A stretch of DNA of 64,000 nucleotides from Caballeronia sp. NK8 (GCF_018408855.1 NZ_AP024323.1:1302001-1366000), one strand, 5' to 3'. Shown: positions 1-8,896, counted from the first letter of the stretch. The notes: generated from the sequence alone by a model not told the origin. Program-made: numbers and translations.

Positions 1-486
1 TCGATTATCAGGGACAGCGGGCTCACGAACGTCGAAGTGATCGGCTGGCTTTCGGCGGTGCCGTATCTCGTCGCGATTCCCGCGATCATTCTCACGGGCA
101 TCAGCGCCGACAAGTTCCGCTCACGCCGCATGCACTTTTCCATTGCGCTCGTGATCGGCGCGATAGGCTTTGCCGCGAGCGGTTATGTCGGGCATCAACC
201 GGTGCTCGCGGTCATCGCGCTATCGGTTGCGGCGGCGGGCATTCTGTCGGCGCTGTCGTTGTTCTGGGGCATTCCTGCCGCGTTTCTCGCGGGCACGTCC
301 GCTGCGGCAGGCATCGCGGGGATCAATTGCGTCGGCAATCTCGCGGGTTTCGTGTCGCCCTACATGGTCGGCTGGCTGAACGTGACGACGCACAACAACA
401 GCATCGGGCTGTATGCGGTCGCGGCGTTCATGATCGTCGGTGCGTTCGCGGTCAGGGCGATTTCGGGACAGCTCGCGGATCGTTGA
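1..486 (+). CDS. MFS transporter, C-terminal part (start outside window)
   Basis: The reading frame is open from the first base and ends at 486, so only about the last 161 residues are present. Four to five hydrophobic segments are visible, and the segment around GWLSAVPYL resembles the anion:cation symporter (phthalate/hexuronate) branch of the major facilitator superfamily. The substrate cannot be told from this fragment. A strong hairpin follows the stop. Confidence 0.85.
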   Translation, partial: SIIRDSGLTNVEVIGWLSAVPYLVAIPAIILTGISADKFRSRRMHFSIALVIGAIGFAASGYVGHQPVLAVIALSVAAAGILSALSLFWGIPAAFLAGTSAAAGIAGINCVGNLAGFVSPYMVGWLNVTTHNNSIGLYAVAAFMIVGAFAVRAISGQLADR

Positions 487-504
487 TGGCGTGGCGATGA
501 GCGA

Positions 505-531
505 AAGCGCCCGCAGTCGATGCGGGCGCTT
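505..531 (+). terminator. Hairpin terminator after the MFS gene
   Basis: Perfect 11-bp inverted repeat (arm AAGCGCCCGCA) with a 5-base loop, 19 bp after the MFS stop codon. There is no long T tract, so efficiency is uncertain. Confidence 0.6.
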
Positions 532-574
532 CCGCTTCAATCGGCGGTGGCCGCCATGCACGTAAAATGGCCCC

Positions 575-1297
575 ATGTCGAAATTGCCTTCCACCGATTC
601 CCGGCAAGCGCCCGAGTTGCCGCTTCACACGCCAAGCACCGCGTCGCTCGCGCTCGCGGCCGCCATCGCGATGATCGCGTGGCTCGCGTTCGCCGCGCAG
701 ACGGACATCACCATCGCGCGCCTCGTCAATCGCGGCTTCACCGTATTCGAGGGCGTGGCGCGTATGACCAGCTATCTGACGAATCTGACCGTGCTGCTGA
801 CTGCGTTCTGCTTTACGTGTGTCGCGACGCGCGCGCGGTTTCCATTCGCGCGGTTTTTTCGCCAGCCGACCGTCGTGACGGCGGTGGTCGTGTATATCGT
901 GTTCGTCGGGATCGCGTACAACGCGTTGCTGCGTTATCTGTGGACGCCGTCGGGGTATCGCGCGCTCGTCAACGAATCGCTGCACACCGTGGTGCCCGCG
1001 CTCGCGGCCTTGTACTGGTTCTTCTTCGTGCCGCGCTTTCATCTGTCGTTGCGACGATGCGCGCTATGGCTCGTCTATCCGCTGTCTTATCTTTGCGTGA
1101 CGCTATGGCGCGGAAGACTGTCCGATTTCTATCCCTATCCGTTCATCAACGTCGCGGAACTGGGTTATGAGCGCGTGCTCTTCAACGCGACGATGCTCGT
1201 CGTCGCGTTCGTCGTGCTGATGTGCGTCTTCCTCGTGATCAATCATCGGCGCGAGGATTTGAGTGTGGCTGATTCGGACGCCGAATCCGGCGACTAG
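575..1297 (+). CDS. Pr6Pr-type (FAR-17a/AIG1-like) membrane protein
   Basis: A 240-residue protein with six likely membrane segments, starting near residues 25-45. The block from VNRGFTVFEG through MTSYLTNLT and the later HTVVPALAALYWF resembles the Pr6Pr integral membrane family of unknown function. The length fits the family. The gene converges with the MFS gene 1294-2517 and the two stop codons overlap. No partner or substrate is suggested by context. Confidence 0.7.
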   Translation: MSKLPSTDSRQAPELPLHTPSTASLALAAAIAMIAWLAFAAQTDITIARLVNRGFTVFEGVARMTSYLTNLTVLLTAFCFTCVATRARFPFARFFRQPTVVTAVVVYIVFVGIAYNALLRYLWTPSGYRALVNESLHTVVPALAALYWFFFVPRFHLSLRRCALWLVYPLSYLCVTLWRGRLSDFYPYPFINVAELGYERVLFNATMLVVAFVVLMCVFLVINHRREDLSVADSDAESGD

Positions 1298-2517
1298 CCG
1301 GTCACCCGCTTGCGGTTCACGACGAGATCGGCGATGAACGCGATCGCAAGCGCACTCGCCCCACACGCGAAAATCAACGCGTAGTTGTCGTGCGTGTGCG
1401 AGAACAGGAACGAATAGCCATAGCCCGCCATCGCCTGGCATAACGCAAACGCCGATGTCGCCCGGCTCCATGCCGCACGCTGCCCCGCGTGATCGTGCGG
1501 CAGCAACTCATGCACACGCCCGAGCGCAAGCGGCACGATACCCGGCGTCGAAACGCCGAGCGCGATGGTCGCGACACCGATCGCATAAGGATTCGCCGAC
1601 AACGCCAGCAACGCCGCCGACAACGCCTGCAATAACAACGAAAAACGATAAGCCATGCCGAAGCCGATGCGATCGCCCACGCTTCCGCAAATAAGCGGCC
1701 CGAAAATCGCCGCGACGCCATACATAACCCAGTAACGCGCGCCCACATCGGCGCCACGGCCATAACCACGCGCGATGCAATCGACGAGCAGAATCATCAC
1801 GGGCACGAGGCCCAGCGCGTTCGCCGCATATTGCGCATACAGAAGACGCAAGCGCGCGCCATCGTGTGCATTGAGACGCGGGGCCGCGTCCTGCGCGGCG
1901 ATGGCGGGCGGATTGGACGCCGGCCAGCCGAACCACGCGATCGCCGTGAGCGCGAGCGAGAACACGCCGAGACCCATCCACGTATCGTGCAGACCGTAAT
2001 GCAGCAGCTTTGGAATCAGCGTGCCCGATGCCGCAATGCCGAAGCCCAGGCCGATGAAGATCATCCCGCTCGCGAAGCCTCGCCGGGCCGGCGGAATGTG
2101 CGGCAGGATCGTCGTCGCGACGAGCACCATGGTCGCGCCTCCGGACAGACCCGACAGGAACCGCCACGCGAAGAACCACGCTATCGAGAGCGGAAATGCG
2201 CAGGCAAAGAAGGCCGCCGTCGCGACCGCCATCAGAAGACGCAGCGCGTGGCGGTTCGTGAGCGCATGGGCGATCGCGCGGCCGAACAGCGCGCCCGCGA
2301 AATAACCCGCGAAGTTCGCCGCGCCGAGCGTCACCGCCTGCGATGACGTGAACCAGTGCGCCTCGATGAGCGGCGGAATGAGCGGCGTGTAAGCGAAGCG
2401 CGCAAGGCCGATCGCAACAAGGCTCGCGCAAAATCCAGCGAGCATCGCGAACAGCGCGCGGGCGTCGAGTGAAGCGTGCTGACCGGCGTGTGCGGCCGAT
2501 ACGGTTTGATCCGACAT
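1294..2517 (-). CDS. YbfB/YjiJ-like MFS transporter
   Basis: A 407-residue, twelve-segment MFS protein. The start MSDQTVSA was chosen because the frame open upstream of it lacks a membrane-protein character and has no good ribosome site. The N-terminal FARFAYTPLIPPL-like region and RFLSGLSGGATMVL fit the YbfB/YjiJ branch. The gene lies 68 bp after the TetR regulator on the same strand, so the pair is probably one transcript, with the transporter acting as an efflux pump controlled by that repressor. The exported compound is unknown. Confidence 0.8.
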   Translation of the reverse strand: MSDQTVSAAHAGQHASLDARALFAMLAGFCASLVAIGLARFAYTPLIPPLIEAHWFTSSQAVTLGAANFAGYFAGALFGRAIAHALTNRHALRLLMAVATAAFFACAFPLSIAWFFAWRFLSGLSGGATMVLVATTILPHIPPARRGFASGMIFIGLGFGIAASGTLIPKLLHYGLHDTWMGLGVFSLALTAIAWFGWPASNPPAIAAQDAAPRLNAHDGARLRLLYAQYAANALGLVPVMILLVDCIARGYGRGADVGARYWVMYGVAAIFGPLICGSVGDRIGFGMAYRFSLLLQALSAALLALSANPYAIGVATIALGVSTPGIVPLALGRVHELLPHDHAGQRAAWSRATSAFALCQAMAGYGYSFLFSHTHDNYALIFACGASALAIAFIADLVVNRKRVTG

Positions 2518-2585
2518 GATGAAGGCTCCCGCGGCCGGATGCGTGTGCATGCGGCCGGACGACGTGACAAAAAAGGTATGGAGGT

Positions 2586-3200
2586 TCAGCGCTTGCCGGC
2601 GTTCAGACCGAGCGGCGGCAACTTCAGCATCGCCAGCGTCGGCGCGACGGCGCCGCTCAGCAACGCAGGCTTCGGATCGACGCGCGCCAGCACGCGCAGG
2701 CCGAGCAGCACCGCGAGCAGATTCGTCGCGGCGGCCTCGGCGGGCACCACGCGCTCGATATCGCCGCTCTTGATGCCGGCCTTCATGCACCGCTCGAAGA
2801 ACGCGCGCAGCAACGCCATCTCCGCTGCAATGCGTTCCCGGAACGCCTCGTCTTCCGGCGATGCGCCGAGCGCCGCGTTCACCAGCATGCAGCCACGCCG
2901 ATGCTCGTCCGACACCGAGCGCTCGACGATCTCGCGAAAGAAGGCGGCGATCGCACGGCCCGGTGTCATCGACGATTCGAGCCGTTGAATGCGCTCGCGC
3001 AAGGTGTGATCCAGATAGTGATCGAGCGCACGCAGAAACAGCGCGCGCTTGTCGCCGAAAGCGTTATACAGGCTCGGTTGCGTAAGACCCGTGTACTGCA
3101 CGAGGTCGCGCGTGGAGGTGCCGTCGTAGCCGTGCGTCCAGAACGCGTCGGCGACGGCGTCCAGCACGCTGTCTTCGTCGAAATTGCGCGGTCGCGCCAT
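2586..3200 (-). CDS. TetR/AcrR family transcriptional regulator
   Basis: A 204-residue protein. Residues 1-50 form a TetR helix-turn-helix (DAFWTHGYDGTSTRDLV, then SLYNAFGDKRALF). The rest is a helical ligand/dimerisation domain with a C-terminal part typical of this family (RGCMLVNAALG). It probably represses itself and the downstream MFS gene, since two related dyad sites lie just upstream of its start. The ligand is unknown. Confidence 0.88.
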   Translation of the reverse strand: MARPRNFDEDSVLDAVADAFWTHGYDGTSTRDLVQYTGLTQPSLYNAFGDKRALFLRALDHYLDHTLRERIQRLESSMTPGRAIAAFFREIVERSVSDEHRRGCMLVNAALGASPEDEAFRERIAAEMALLRAFFERCMKAGIKSGDIERVVPAEAAATNLLAVLLGLRVLARVDPKPALLSGAVAPTLAMLKLPPLGLNAGKR

Positions 3201-3234
3201 GATCCTGCTCCATCGAATGAGTGGCCGATGTTTT

Positions 3235-3280
3235 ATATCGCTCGATACAGAACCGATTATATATCGATAGATACAAAACC
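3235..3280. promoter_or_regulatory. Tandem candidate TetR operators
   Basis: Two related 20-bp sequences start at 3235 and 3261. Each contains a TATCG-N2-CGATA-like dyad (the second is imperfect, TATCG-AT-AGATA) followed by ACA(A/G)AACC. They lie 35-80 bp upstream of the tetR start, where an autoregulatory operator would be expected. The assignment is inferred from position and symmetry. Confidence 0.5.
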
Positions 3281-3349
3281 ATGCGGCATCTCCATTCGGC
3301 GATGCGGGTCTTGTCCTGCGGGGGAAATGTACTGAGGAAATGCGAGGCG

Positions 3350-3377
3350 CTTCGAGGATGCGCGCGCATCCTCGAAG
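3350..3377. terminator. Perfect 28-bp palindrome after the EthD-like gene
   Basis: A perfect dyad with 14-bp arms (arm begins CTTCGAGGATG), 12 bp beyond the stop of the minus-strand EthD-like gene. The position fits a terminator of the relay-gene transcript, though no T run follows. Confidence 0.5.
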
Positions 3378-3388
3378 GCGTGGAGATG

Positions 3389-3697
3389 TCAGGCTTCTTT
3401 CGTGTCGAACATCAGCAACTCGACGCCGGCTTGCGCGAAATTGGCGAGATCGGCGGCGGTTTTCTGACCTTCGGGCGAGCCGAGCGCCGTCTGGATCGCT
3501 TCGAGCGAATCGAATTGCAGCAGCGCGACGAGGTGATAAGGCGAATCTCCCGACGCCGTCGCCACCGGACCCGTGCTGATCTCATAGCGCCGCAGACCCG
3601 GCAGCGTCTTCGCGAGCGGCGCATGAGTCGAGGCGTAGTAATCGTCGAATGCCTTCGTGTCGGACGGGTTCTTGTACAGCGCTACGAGCTGGGCCAT
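3389..3697 (-). CDS. EthD family protein
   Basis: A 102-residue protein with the dimeric alpha/beta-barrel pattern of EthD proteins: MAQLVALYKNP at the start, DDYYASTHAPLAKTLPGLRR in the middle, then a hydrophobic strand and an FDT ending. Family members are small, often of unknown activity, and usually accompany oxidoreductases. It follows the metallohydrolase gene by 53 bp on the same strand and may be the last gene of the relay operon. Confidence 0.8.
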   Translation of the reverse strand: MAQLVALYKNPSDTKAFDDYYASTHAPLAKTLPGLRRYEISTGPVATASGDSPYHLVALLQFDSLEAIQTALGSPEGQKTAADLANFAQAGVELLMFDTKEA

Positions 3698-3750
3698 CGT
3701 CTTGTCTCCTGGTGGTTTTACGGCGTGAGAAGGATCACTGCATCAACGCG

Positions 3751-4683
3751 CTACGGCTTTTCCAGTTGCAGATAGATGCGCTGCACGTTCTGCGGCTGCG
3801 CGATCGCATAGAGCTTGTAGTTGGCGAATGCGGGCACTTGGACCGTATGCATCGCCTCGGTGAGGCCGACGCCGCTCTTGTACGCGCGCTTTACGTTTTG
3901 ATCGAGTTCGCGCAGATACACGCCCGTCTGCATGATGTCGTCGCCGTCCACGGGCGCGCCGAAGCCCGGCACGACCGTCTTCAGATCGAGCGCACGCAGG
4001 TTTTCCAGCGCGGCGAGCCAGCCGGGAATCTGCTCGTTGCGCAGTTCCGGTATGCGTCCGTTCGAGACGAGACCACCGGCGAACAGCACGCCGGATTGCG
4101 TATCGAGCACGGCGAGATCGCCCGGCGTGCTCGCAGGCCCGAAGTGCAGCAGTTGCAGCTTGCGCCCGCCGCTTTCAATTTCTGTCGTGCCATCGACGGT
4201 TTTGTCGGGCACGGTCACGCGCGAGCCGGCCATCTCGTCTTCGCCCAGCGTCTTGCGCAAATTCGCGAGGCAGATCGCGCAGCGCTCGCGAATCAGTTGC
4301 GCGGCGCGCGCGTGCGCGAGAATCGGTACGTCGTCGTCGCGGAAGGCGGCCGCGCCGAACACGAACTCGGGCGCCTGATGCGTGATGATCACGAGCTTCA
4401 CCGGCAACGGCGTGACCTTGCGGATCGCTTCGATCATCGCGCGTCCGTAGCGGTACGACGACCCCGTGTCGATCACCGTCACGCCATCCGGCCCGACGAT
4501 AAAGCCATTGTTCGCGACGATGCCATGATTCTTCGGCGCGACGGCATCGTTGTCGCCGATGAACGCGTACACGCCCGGTGCGATCGCGACGGGCGCGGGC
4601 ATGCCGCTCATCGCCGCGTGGGCGAGCGTGCCAGCCGCGATCAGCAGCGTGAAGACGAACGCGCGCAAGCCACGCGCCGTCAT
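3751..4683 (-). CDS. Quinoprotein relay system MBL-fold protein with lost metal site
   Basis: A 310-residue exported protein with a signal peptide (about residues 1-24) and a metallo-beta-lactamase fold homologous to its neighbour at 5572-6492. It belongs to the SoxH-like hydrolases associated with PQQ dehydrogenases. The metal-binding HxHxDH motif is replaced by HQAPEF (residues 102-107). The later ligands are also changed: the His position before GDLAVL, the Asp position (AGGL) and the last His (GFGAP). It is therefore probably not a zinc hydrolase unless another site is used. The start overlaps the SoxYZ-like gene by ATGA. Confidence 0.8.
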   Translation of the reverse strand: MTARGLRAFVFTLLIAAGTLAHAAMSGMPAPVAIAPGVYAFIGDNDAVAPKNHGIVANNGFIVGPDGVTVIDTGSSYRYGRAMIEAIRKVTPLPVKLVIITHQAPEFVFGAAAFRDDDVPILAHARAAQLIRERCAICLANLRKTLGEDEMAGSRVTVPDKTVDGTTEIESGGRKLQLLHFGPASTPGDLAVLDTQSGVLFAGGLVSNGRIPELRNEQIPGWLAALENLRALDLKTVVPGFGAPVDGDDIMQTGVYLRELDQNVKRAYKSGVGLTEAMHTVQVPAFANYKLYAIAQPQNVQRIYLQLEKP

Positions 4684-5546
4684 TTCATCGCCGATGTTTG
4701 CGCATTGCCCGGCTGCGCGTTCACCGCTACCGCGCCGTCCCACTTCTTGTTCTTCGTGTCCTCGATATGCGCCTTCAACTCGCCGCTCGCGCCCGGCACG
4801 AAATAGAAGCGGAAGTTCGGGTTCTCGCTGATCGAGAAATTGACGTTCGCGGTCATCACGGGCTTGTCCGCATACGTGACGGAGACTTTGCGGATGAAGT
4901 ACGCCGTCGCATAGTTGCGCGTGATCTGGTTCATCGCCATGCCGGTGCGGTTCGGATGGCGCACCATCAATTGCGCGACGCCGGGCTTTCCTGCTACGAC
5001 CTGTCCCTCGGGCTGGAGCCTGACTTGTCCCGCCGCGCGCTCAGCGACGTCGTCGTCCTTGTCGGCGGGCGCGGAACAGCCGCCGGATGCCTTCACGAAA
5101 CGCACCGCGCTATAGAGCTTGCCGTCGTTCGTCTCCGCGATCGCGCGCATGAATGTGTAGTCCTCCACGCGCACGCGCGTTTCGATCGTCGCCAGTCCCG
5201 ATTCCGGCGTGAACTCGAACGAGCCCGCGTACGGTTCGGGATTCTCGTCGATGAAGAGATAAATCTTCTTGATGTAATGCGCGGGCGTCTGCGGGAACTG
5301 CGCGTTGATCGCGATCGGCACGACGGAGGCGTCGGCGGCGCGCGCGGGTGCGTCGAGCTTGATGACCGCATCGCCGTGCGAGTCGATCGTGCGGCCCTTG
5401 AATGCGCCGTCCTTGAAATCGAGCCAGCGCGCCACCTTGTCGGGATCGTCGTCGGGCTGGGCCGCCTGCGCGGCGTAGGGCGCGAGCGCCGCGACGGCGA
5501 GGCTCGCGATCGTCATCGCGCGAGTGCCGGACCATGCTGTCTTCAT
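4680..5546 (-). CDS. Quinoprotein dehydrogenase-associated SoxYZ-like carrier protein
   Basis: A 288-residue exported protein (signal peptide about residues 1-29) in which a SoxY-like half is joined to a SoxZ-like half (from about residue 175). The SoxY-like half carries one cysteine in a GGC motif (Cys157), equivalent to the carrier cysteine of SoxY. Fused carriers of this kind accompany PQQ-dependent dehydrogenases, and their exact cargo is not established. The start MKTAW was chosen for its GAGGGA ribosome site 5 bp upstream. It is flanked on both sides by SoxH-like proteins. Confidence 0.85.
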   Translation of the reverse strand: MKTAWSGTRAMTIASLAVAALAPYAAQAAQPDDDPDKVARWLDFKDGAFKGRTIDSHGDAVIKLDAPARAADASVVPIAINAQFPQTPAHYIKKIYLFIDENPEPYAGSFEFTPESGLATIETRVRVEDYTFMRAIAETNDGKLYSAVRFVKASGGCSAPADKDDDVAERAAGQVRLQPEGQVVAGKPGVAQLMVRHPNRTGMAMNQITRNYATAYFIRKVSVTYADKPVMTANVNFSISENPNFRFYFVPGASGELKAHIEDTKNKKWDGAVAVNAQPGNAQTSAMK

Positions 5547-5571
5547 GATGTCCCTCCAATGCTGCGCTGCA

Positions 5572-6492
5572 CTACTGCTCCCACTCGAGTTCCGCATAGG
5601 CGGCCGTCACATTGCGACGGTGGTACATATCGAAGAGGAGCCATTTATCCTTCTCGTCGAGGCCGATGCTGTCAACGGCCTGCCGAATCGTTTCGCCGCG
5701 CTTGATGGCTGCGCGCACATCGCGCGCCAGATCCGCGAGATAACGCTCTTCGGCATCGAGCGATTGCGGCCACGGCGGATCGAGCGGACCGTGTCCGGGC
5801 ACGACGTGACGCGGATTCATCTGGCGAATGCGCGCGATATCGTCGAGCCAGCCGACCACGCTGCCGTCGACGACAGGAATGCAGCGCACGAACAGAAGAT
5901 CGCCCGTCCACAAGGTGCCGCTCTTCTCATCGTATACCGTCAAATCGTTGTTGGTATGCGCGGTTTTCCATGTGCGCAGCGTTAGCGTGCGTCCGCCGAG
6001 ATCGAGCGTGCCGGAGCCGTCGATCGTCATCGTCGGCGGGACGATCTCGCTGCCTGCCGCGGCGGCGCCCAATTCGCGATTCAGCGCGCGCATATAGTTG
6101 TCCGCTCGGGTGGCTTCCGCTTGCGCGAGCGTCGCGCTGCCGACGAATTGCGGATGATCGTCCCTGAATGCGGCGTTGCCGAAGATGTGGTCCGGATGCA
6201 CGTGCGTGTTGATCACATAGCAGACCGGCAACGATGTGACCGCGCGTATGGCGGCGCGCAACGCGCGTCCCTCGGCGAGCGTGCCGCCCGTGTCGATCAC
6301 CGCGACGCAACGCGTGCCGACGACGAAGCCCACGTTCGCGATATCGCCGCCGTTCTCGGGCGTGGCGACGTCGTCGTGGCCGCGATGCGCGTAGTTTCCC
6401 GGCGCGATCTGGGTGATCGGCAGCGCAGTCTCGCCACGCGCGATCGTGGCGCACGCAAACAGTAAGAAGAGTGCAACGGTGCGAAAGCTCAT
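5572..6492 (-). CDS. Quinoprotein relay system zinc metallohydrolase (SoxH-like)
   Basis: A 306-residue exported MBL-fold protein with a signal peptide (about residues 1-20). All zinc ligands are present: HVHPDH at residues 97-102, a His in AHTNND, an Asp in WTGDL and a final His in PGHG. It is the intact counterpart of the degenerate protein at 3751-4683. The start overlaps the cbbR stop by 4 bp, so it should be co-transcribed with cbbR. The substrate is unknown; context links it to the XoxF system. Confidence 0.87.
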   Translation of the reverse strand: MSFRTVALFLLFACATIARGETALPITQIAPGNYAHRGHDDVATPENGGDIANVGFVVGTRCVAVIDTGGTLAEGRALRAAIRAVTSLPVCYVINTHVHPDHIFGNAAFRDDHPQFVGSATLAQAEATRADNYMRALNRELGAAAAGSEIVPPTMTIDGSGTLDLGGRTLTLRTWKTAHTNNDLTVYDEKSGTLWTGDLLFVRCIPVVDGSVVGWLDDIARIRQMNPRHVVPGHGPLDPPWPQSLDAEERYLADLARDVRAAIKRGETIRQAVDSIGLDEKDKWLLFDMYHRRNVTAAYAELEWEQ

Positions 6493-7463
6493 CGGACGTT
6501 GCCGGCGTCGGCGAGCCGCTTTGGTCTGCGCAATCCGAACTGCGCATATTCGCGTTCAAGAAACGGCTCGGCATTCTCCAGCAGGAAGCGGCGAAATGCG
6601 AGACAGGTCGGCGAGAGCTGTTTCGAGCGTGAATGCACGAGTTGCCAGGTTCGCTCGACCGGTGTTCCGTTCACGTCGAGCACGGCGATCTCGCCTGTGC
6701 GCAGTTCGAGCGAAAGCGTGTGCAGGGAAATGAGGCTCACGCCCATGCCGGCCATCACCGCCTGCTTGATGGTTTCGTTGCTGCCGAGCGTGACGCTGCG
6801 CGCGGGCACGAAGAGGTTCTGCCGGAAGACGTGTTCCGCGACAGCGCGCGTGCCCGATCCCGGCTCGCGCAGGAGGAACGTATCGTTCGCGAGTTCCTGC
6901 AGATCGAAGGCCTTCGCCTGACGCAAGGGATGCGCTAGCGGCGCGACGATCACATGCGGATGATAGGCGAGCGGTTCGGCGGTGGTGCCGAGTTCGGGCG
7001 GCGGGCGGCCCATGATGGCGAGATCGGTGGCATTGTCCTGCAGCAAACGCAGCAACGTTTCGCGGTTGCCGACGGAGAAATGGATATCGACTTTTGGATA
7101 CTGCTGACGATAGAGCGCGAGGAGCTTGGGGGCGAAGTAGGTCGCCGAGCTTACGATGCTGACCGCGACCGAACCGCTGTCGGCTTGCGTGAGCGACATC
7201 ATCGCGTCTTCGGCGTCCTTTATCTCGCCGAGGATGCGGCTTGCGTGGTGTGAGAGCCTTTCGCCGGCTTCCGTCAGCGAGAGACGGCGTGCTACGCGTT
7301 CGAATAGCGGGAGGCCGATTGCTTCTTCCAGTTGGCGGATTTGCATCGATACCGCGGGTTGGGTCAGGTGGAGTTCTTCCGCGGCGCGGGCGAAGCTTGG
7401 GCAGCGGGTTGCTATTACGAAGATTTGTAGCTGGCGGAGGGTTAGGGAACGGATGAAGTTCAC
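6489..7463 (-). CDS. cbbR: CbbR, LysR-type regulator of the CBB operon
   Basis: A 324-residue LysR protein. The N-terminus (LRQLQIFVIA, then ELHLTQPAVSMQIRQLEE) is the winged HTH. The effector domain contains RETLLRLLQDNATDLAIMG, FLLREPGSGTRAVAE and GSNETIKQAVMAGMGVSL, all characteristic of beta-proteobacterial CbbR. CbbR normally lies divergent from cbbL. Here it is about 29 kb away and overlaps the relay hydrolase gene by 4 bp. A palindromic element lies directly upstream of its start. A different LysR target cannot be excluded, but the sequence match to CbbR is strong. Confidence 0.85.
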   Translation of the reverse strand: MNFIRSLTLRQLQIFVIATRCPSFARAAEELHLTQPAVSMQIRQLEEAIGLPLFERVARRLSLTEAGERLSHHASRILGEIKDAEDAMMSLTQADSGSVAVSIVSSATYFAPKLLALYRQQYPKVDIHFSVGNRETLLRLLQDNATDLAIMGRPPPELGTTAEPLAYHPHVIVAPLAHPLRQAKAFDLQELANDTFLLREPGSGTRAVAEHVFRQNLFVPARSVTLGSNETIKQAVMAGMGVSLISLHTLSLELRTGEIAVLDVNGTPVERTWQLVHSRSKQLSPTCLAFRRFLLENAEPFLEREYAQFGLRRPKRLADAGNVR

Positions 7464-7507
7464 GGGGGGGCCGGGGAATGGGGTTGTTTGCGTGGGCTTC
7501 TATGGAA

Positions 7508-8118
7508 TCCTGAATTCTTAACGGTCTATTGGCACTGCCCCTCCCCGGGGCGGGGGTCACTTTCTTTGCTGCTGCAAAGAAAGTAACCAAAGAAAGCAGC
7601 TTTCCCCATCCAAAGTACTTCATGCCGGCCCCGGCACAGGCGATCGGTCTTGGCACGGCAGTAGCGAGTGCCCTCGTAGGCCTAATCGGGCTTGGACCGC
7701 GCACGGTCTGACACATCGCGCCGCGTGCGTAGCTGGTTCAGCACGAAATGGCTCCGGCCCGCTACGCGGCCGATGGGTACATCGGGTCTGCGTGTGCTTC
7801 TGCGTTCCTACGTTCTCGTTGGTTTCCCTTGCATACCCAACGGCAGCGCGTAGCGCTGTGCCGGAACTGTTTCGTGCTGGACCAGCGTCCCTTGGGTACT
7901 AGCTTGTCAGACCGTGCGCGGTCCAAGCCCGGTTAGGCCTACGAGGGCACTCGCTACTGACGCCACGATCGACGAGAAGAACACCCAAATTGCGTGTGAC
8001 CGCGGGCGTTTCGAGCTGCTTTCTTTGGTTACTTTCTTTGCAGCAGCAAAGAAAGTAACTGCCGCCCCGCACAGGGGCAACGCTAATAAACCGACGCGAA
8101 AACGGGATCCGGCGAAAA
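7508..8118. repeat. Long palindromic intergenic element, copy 1
   Basis: First of six copies of an approximately 600-bp element: two inverted arms of about 210 bp around a 190-bp core. Its outer right end (ACGGGATCCGG) lies 22 bp after the stop of the exported protein gene 8141-8896, and its left end is about 45 bp from the cbbR start. The left arm carries an alternative sequence, shared only with copy 4, from about 7600 to 7670. No credible coding sequence lies inside. Confidence 0.9.
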
Positions 8119-8140
8119 CCAAACCCAAAAAACCCCAACT

Positions 8141-8896
8141 TCACCGACTAGCCCTAGGCGCATTCGCCGGCTTAACCGGCGCCCCCCCAGGAGAATTCAT
8201 ATTCTTCAGAACCCCTTGATAAGCAATCGTTTCCTTCTGCAAAGGATGAGCAAAATCATTCCCGTCCCCTGGCACTTCGGTGCGAATCATGAGCAGCCGC
8301 CCCGGCACATCATCCGCCATGACGAACGTATAACGCTTACCCGTATACTTCGCGAACCGCTCCGAATTAGGATCGTTCAAATAAGGCTGAATAACGATCT
8401 GCTGAGCCTTGGCATGCTTGCCAAGCCCAAGCGACTCGCTCGATACCGAAGTAATCTCAGGCCCGGCCGCCAGTGCCATCCTCACCCGCTGCTGAAAATA
8501 GCGCCGCTGACCGCCCGTCAGCTGCTCCATCTCCGTGATGTCGTGCTCGAGAAAATAGATGATTGCCGGATTGCACGGCAGCCCGCCCGGCACATTGACG
8601 CTTCCCGTGCGATCCGTCACGCGCGCGTCGTTCTTGCTATTCCCCGGGCTCACCACGAGAACACGCAACGTATCATTGATCTTCGAGGGCGGCCCTGAAT
8701 AATCCACCGCATAATCGAGTTCCGTCTGCGGTTCGACGCCATTCATATGCGCCTGCATGAAAAGCAATCGCTCAGCCGGTGCAATCTGTGCCCCCGGCGC
8801 GGACGCCGAAGAAGCCAACGCATCCGCAGCCCTGACACCCACCGACGCCATCAACGTAGCGCACGCAAGGGCGCACCCGCAAAGAGCGCCCCTCAT
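8141..8896 (-). CDS. Exported protein of the xox cluster, unknown function
   Basis: A 251-residue protein with a clear signal peptide (cleavage near residue 23, VRA-AD). No catalytic motif is recognised. The body has an ALAAGPEITSVSSESLG segment and a single Cys in GGLPCNPAI. It overlaps xoxJ by 4 bp, so it is the fourth gene of the xoxFGJ transcript and probably acts in the periplasm with the methanol dehydrogenase. Its function is not known to me. Confidence 0.75.
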   Translation of the reverse strand: MRGALCGCALACATLMASVGVRAADALASSASAPGAQIAPAERLLFMQAHMNGVEPQTELDYAVDYSGPPSKINDTLRVLVVSPGNSKNDARVTDRTGSVNVPGGLPCNPAIIYFLEHDITEMEQLTGGQRRYFQQRVRMALAAGPEITSVSSESLGLGKHAKAQQIVIQPYLNDPNSERFAKYTGKRYTFVMADDVPGRLLMIRTEVPGDGNDFAHPLQKETIAYQGVLKNMNSPGGAPVKPANAPRASR

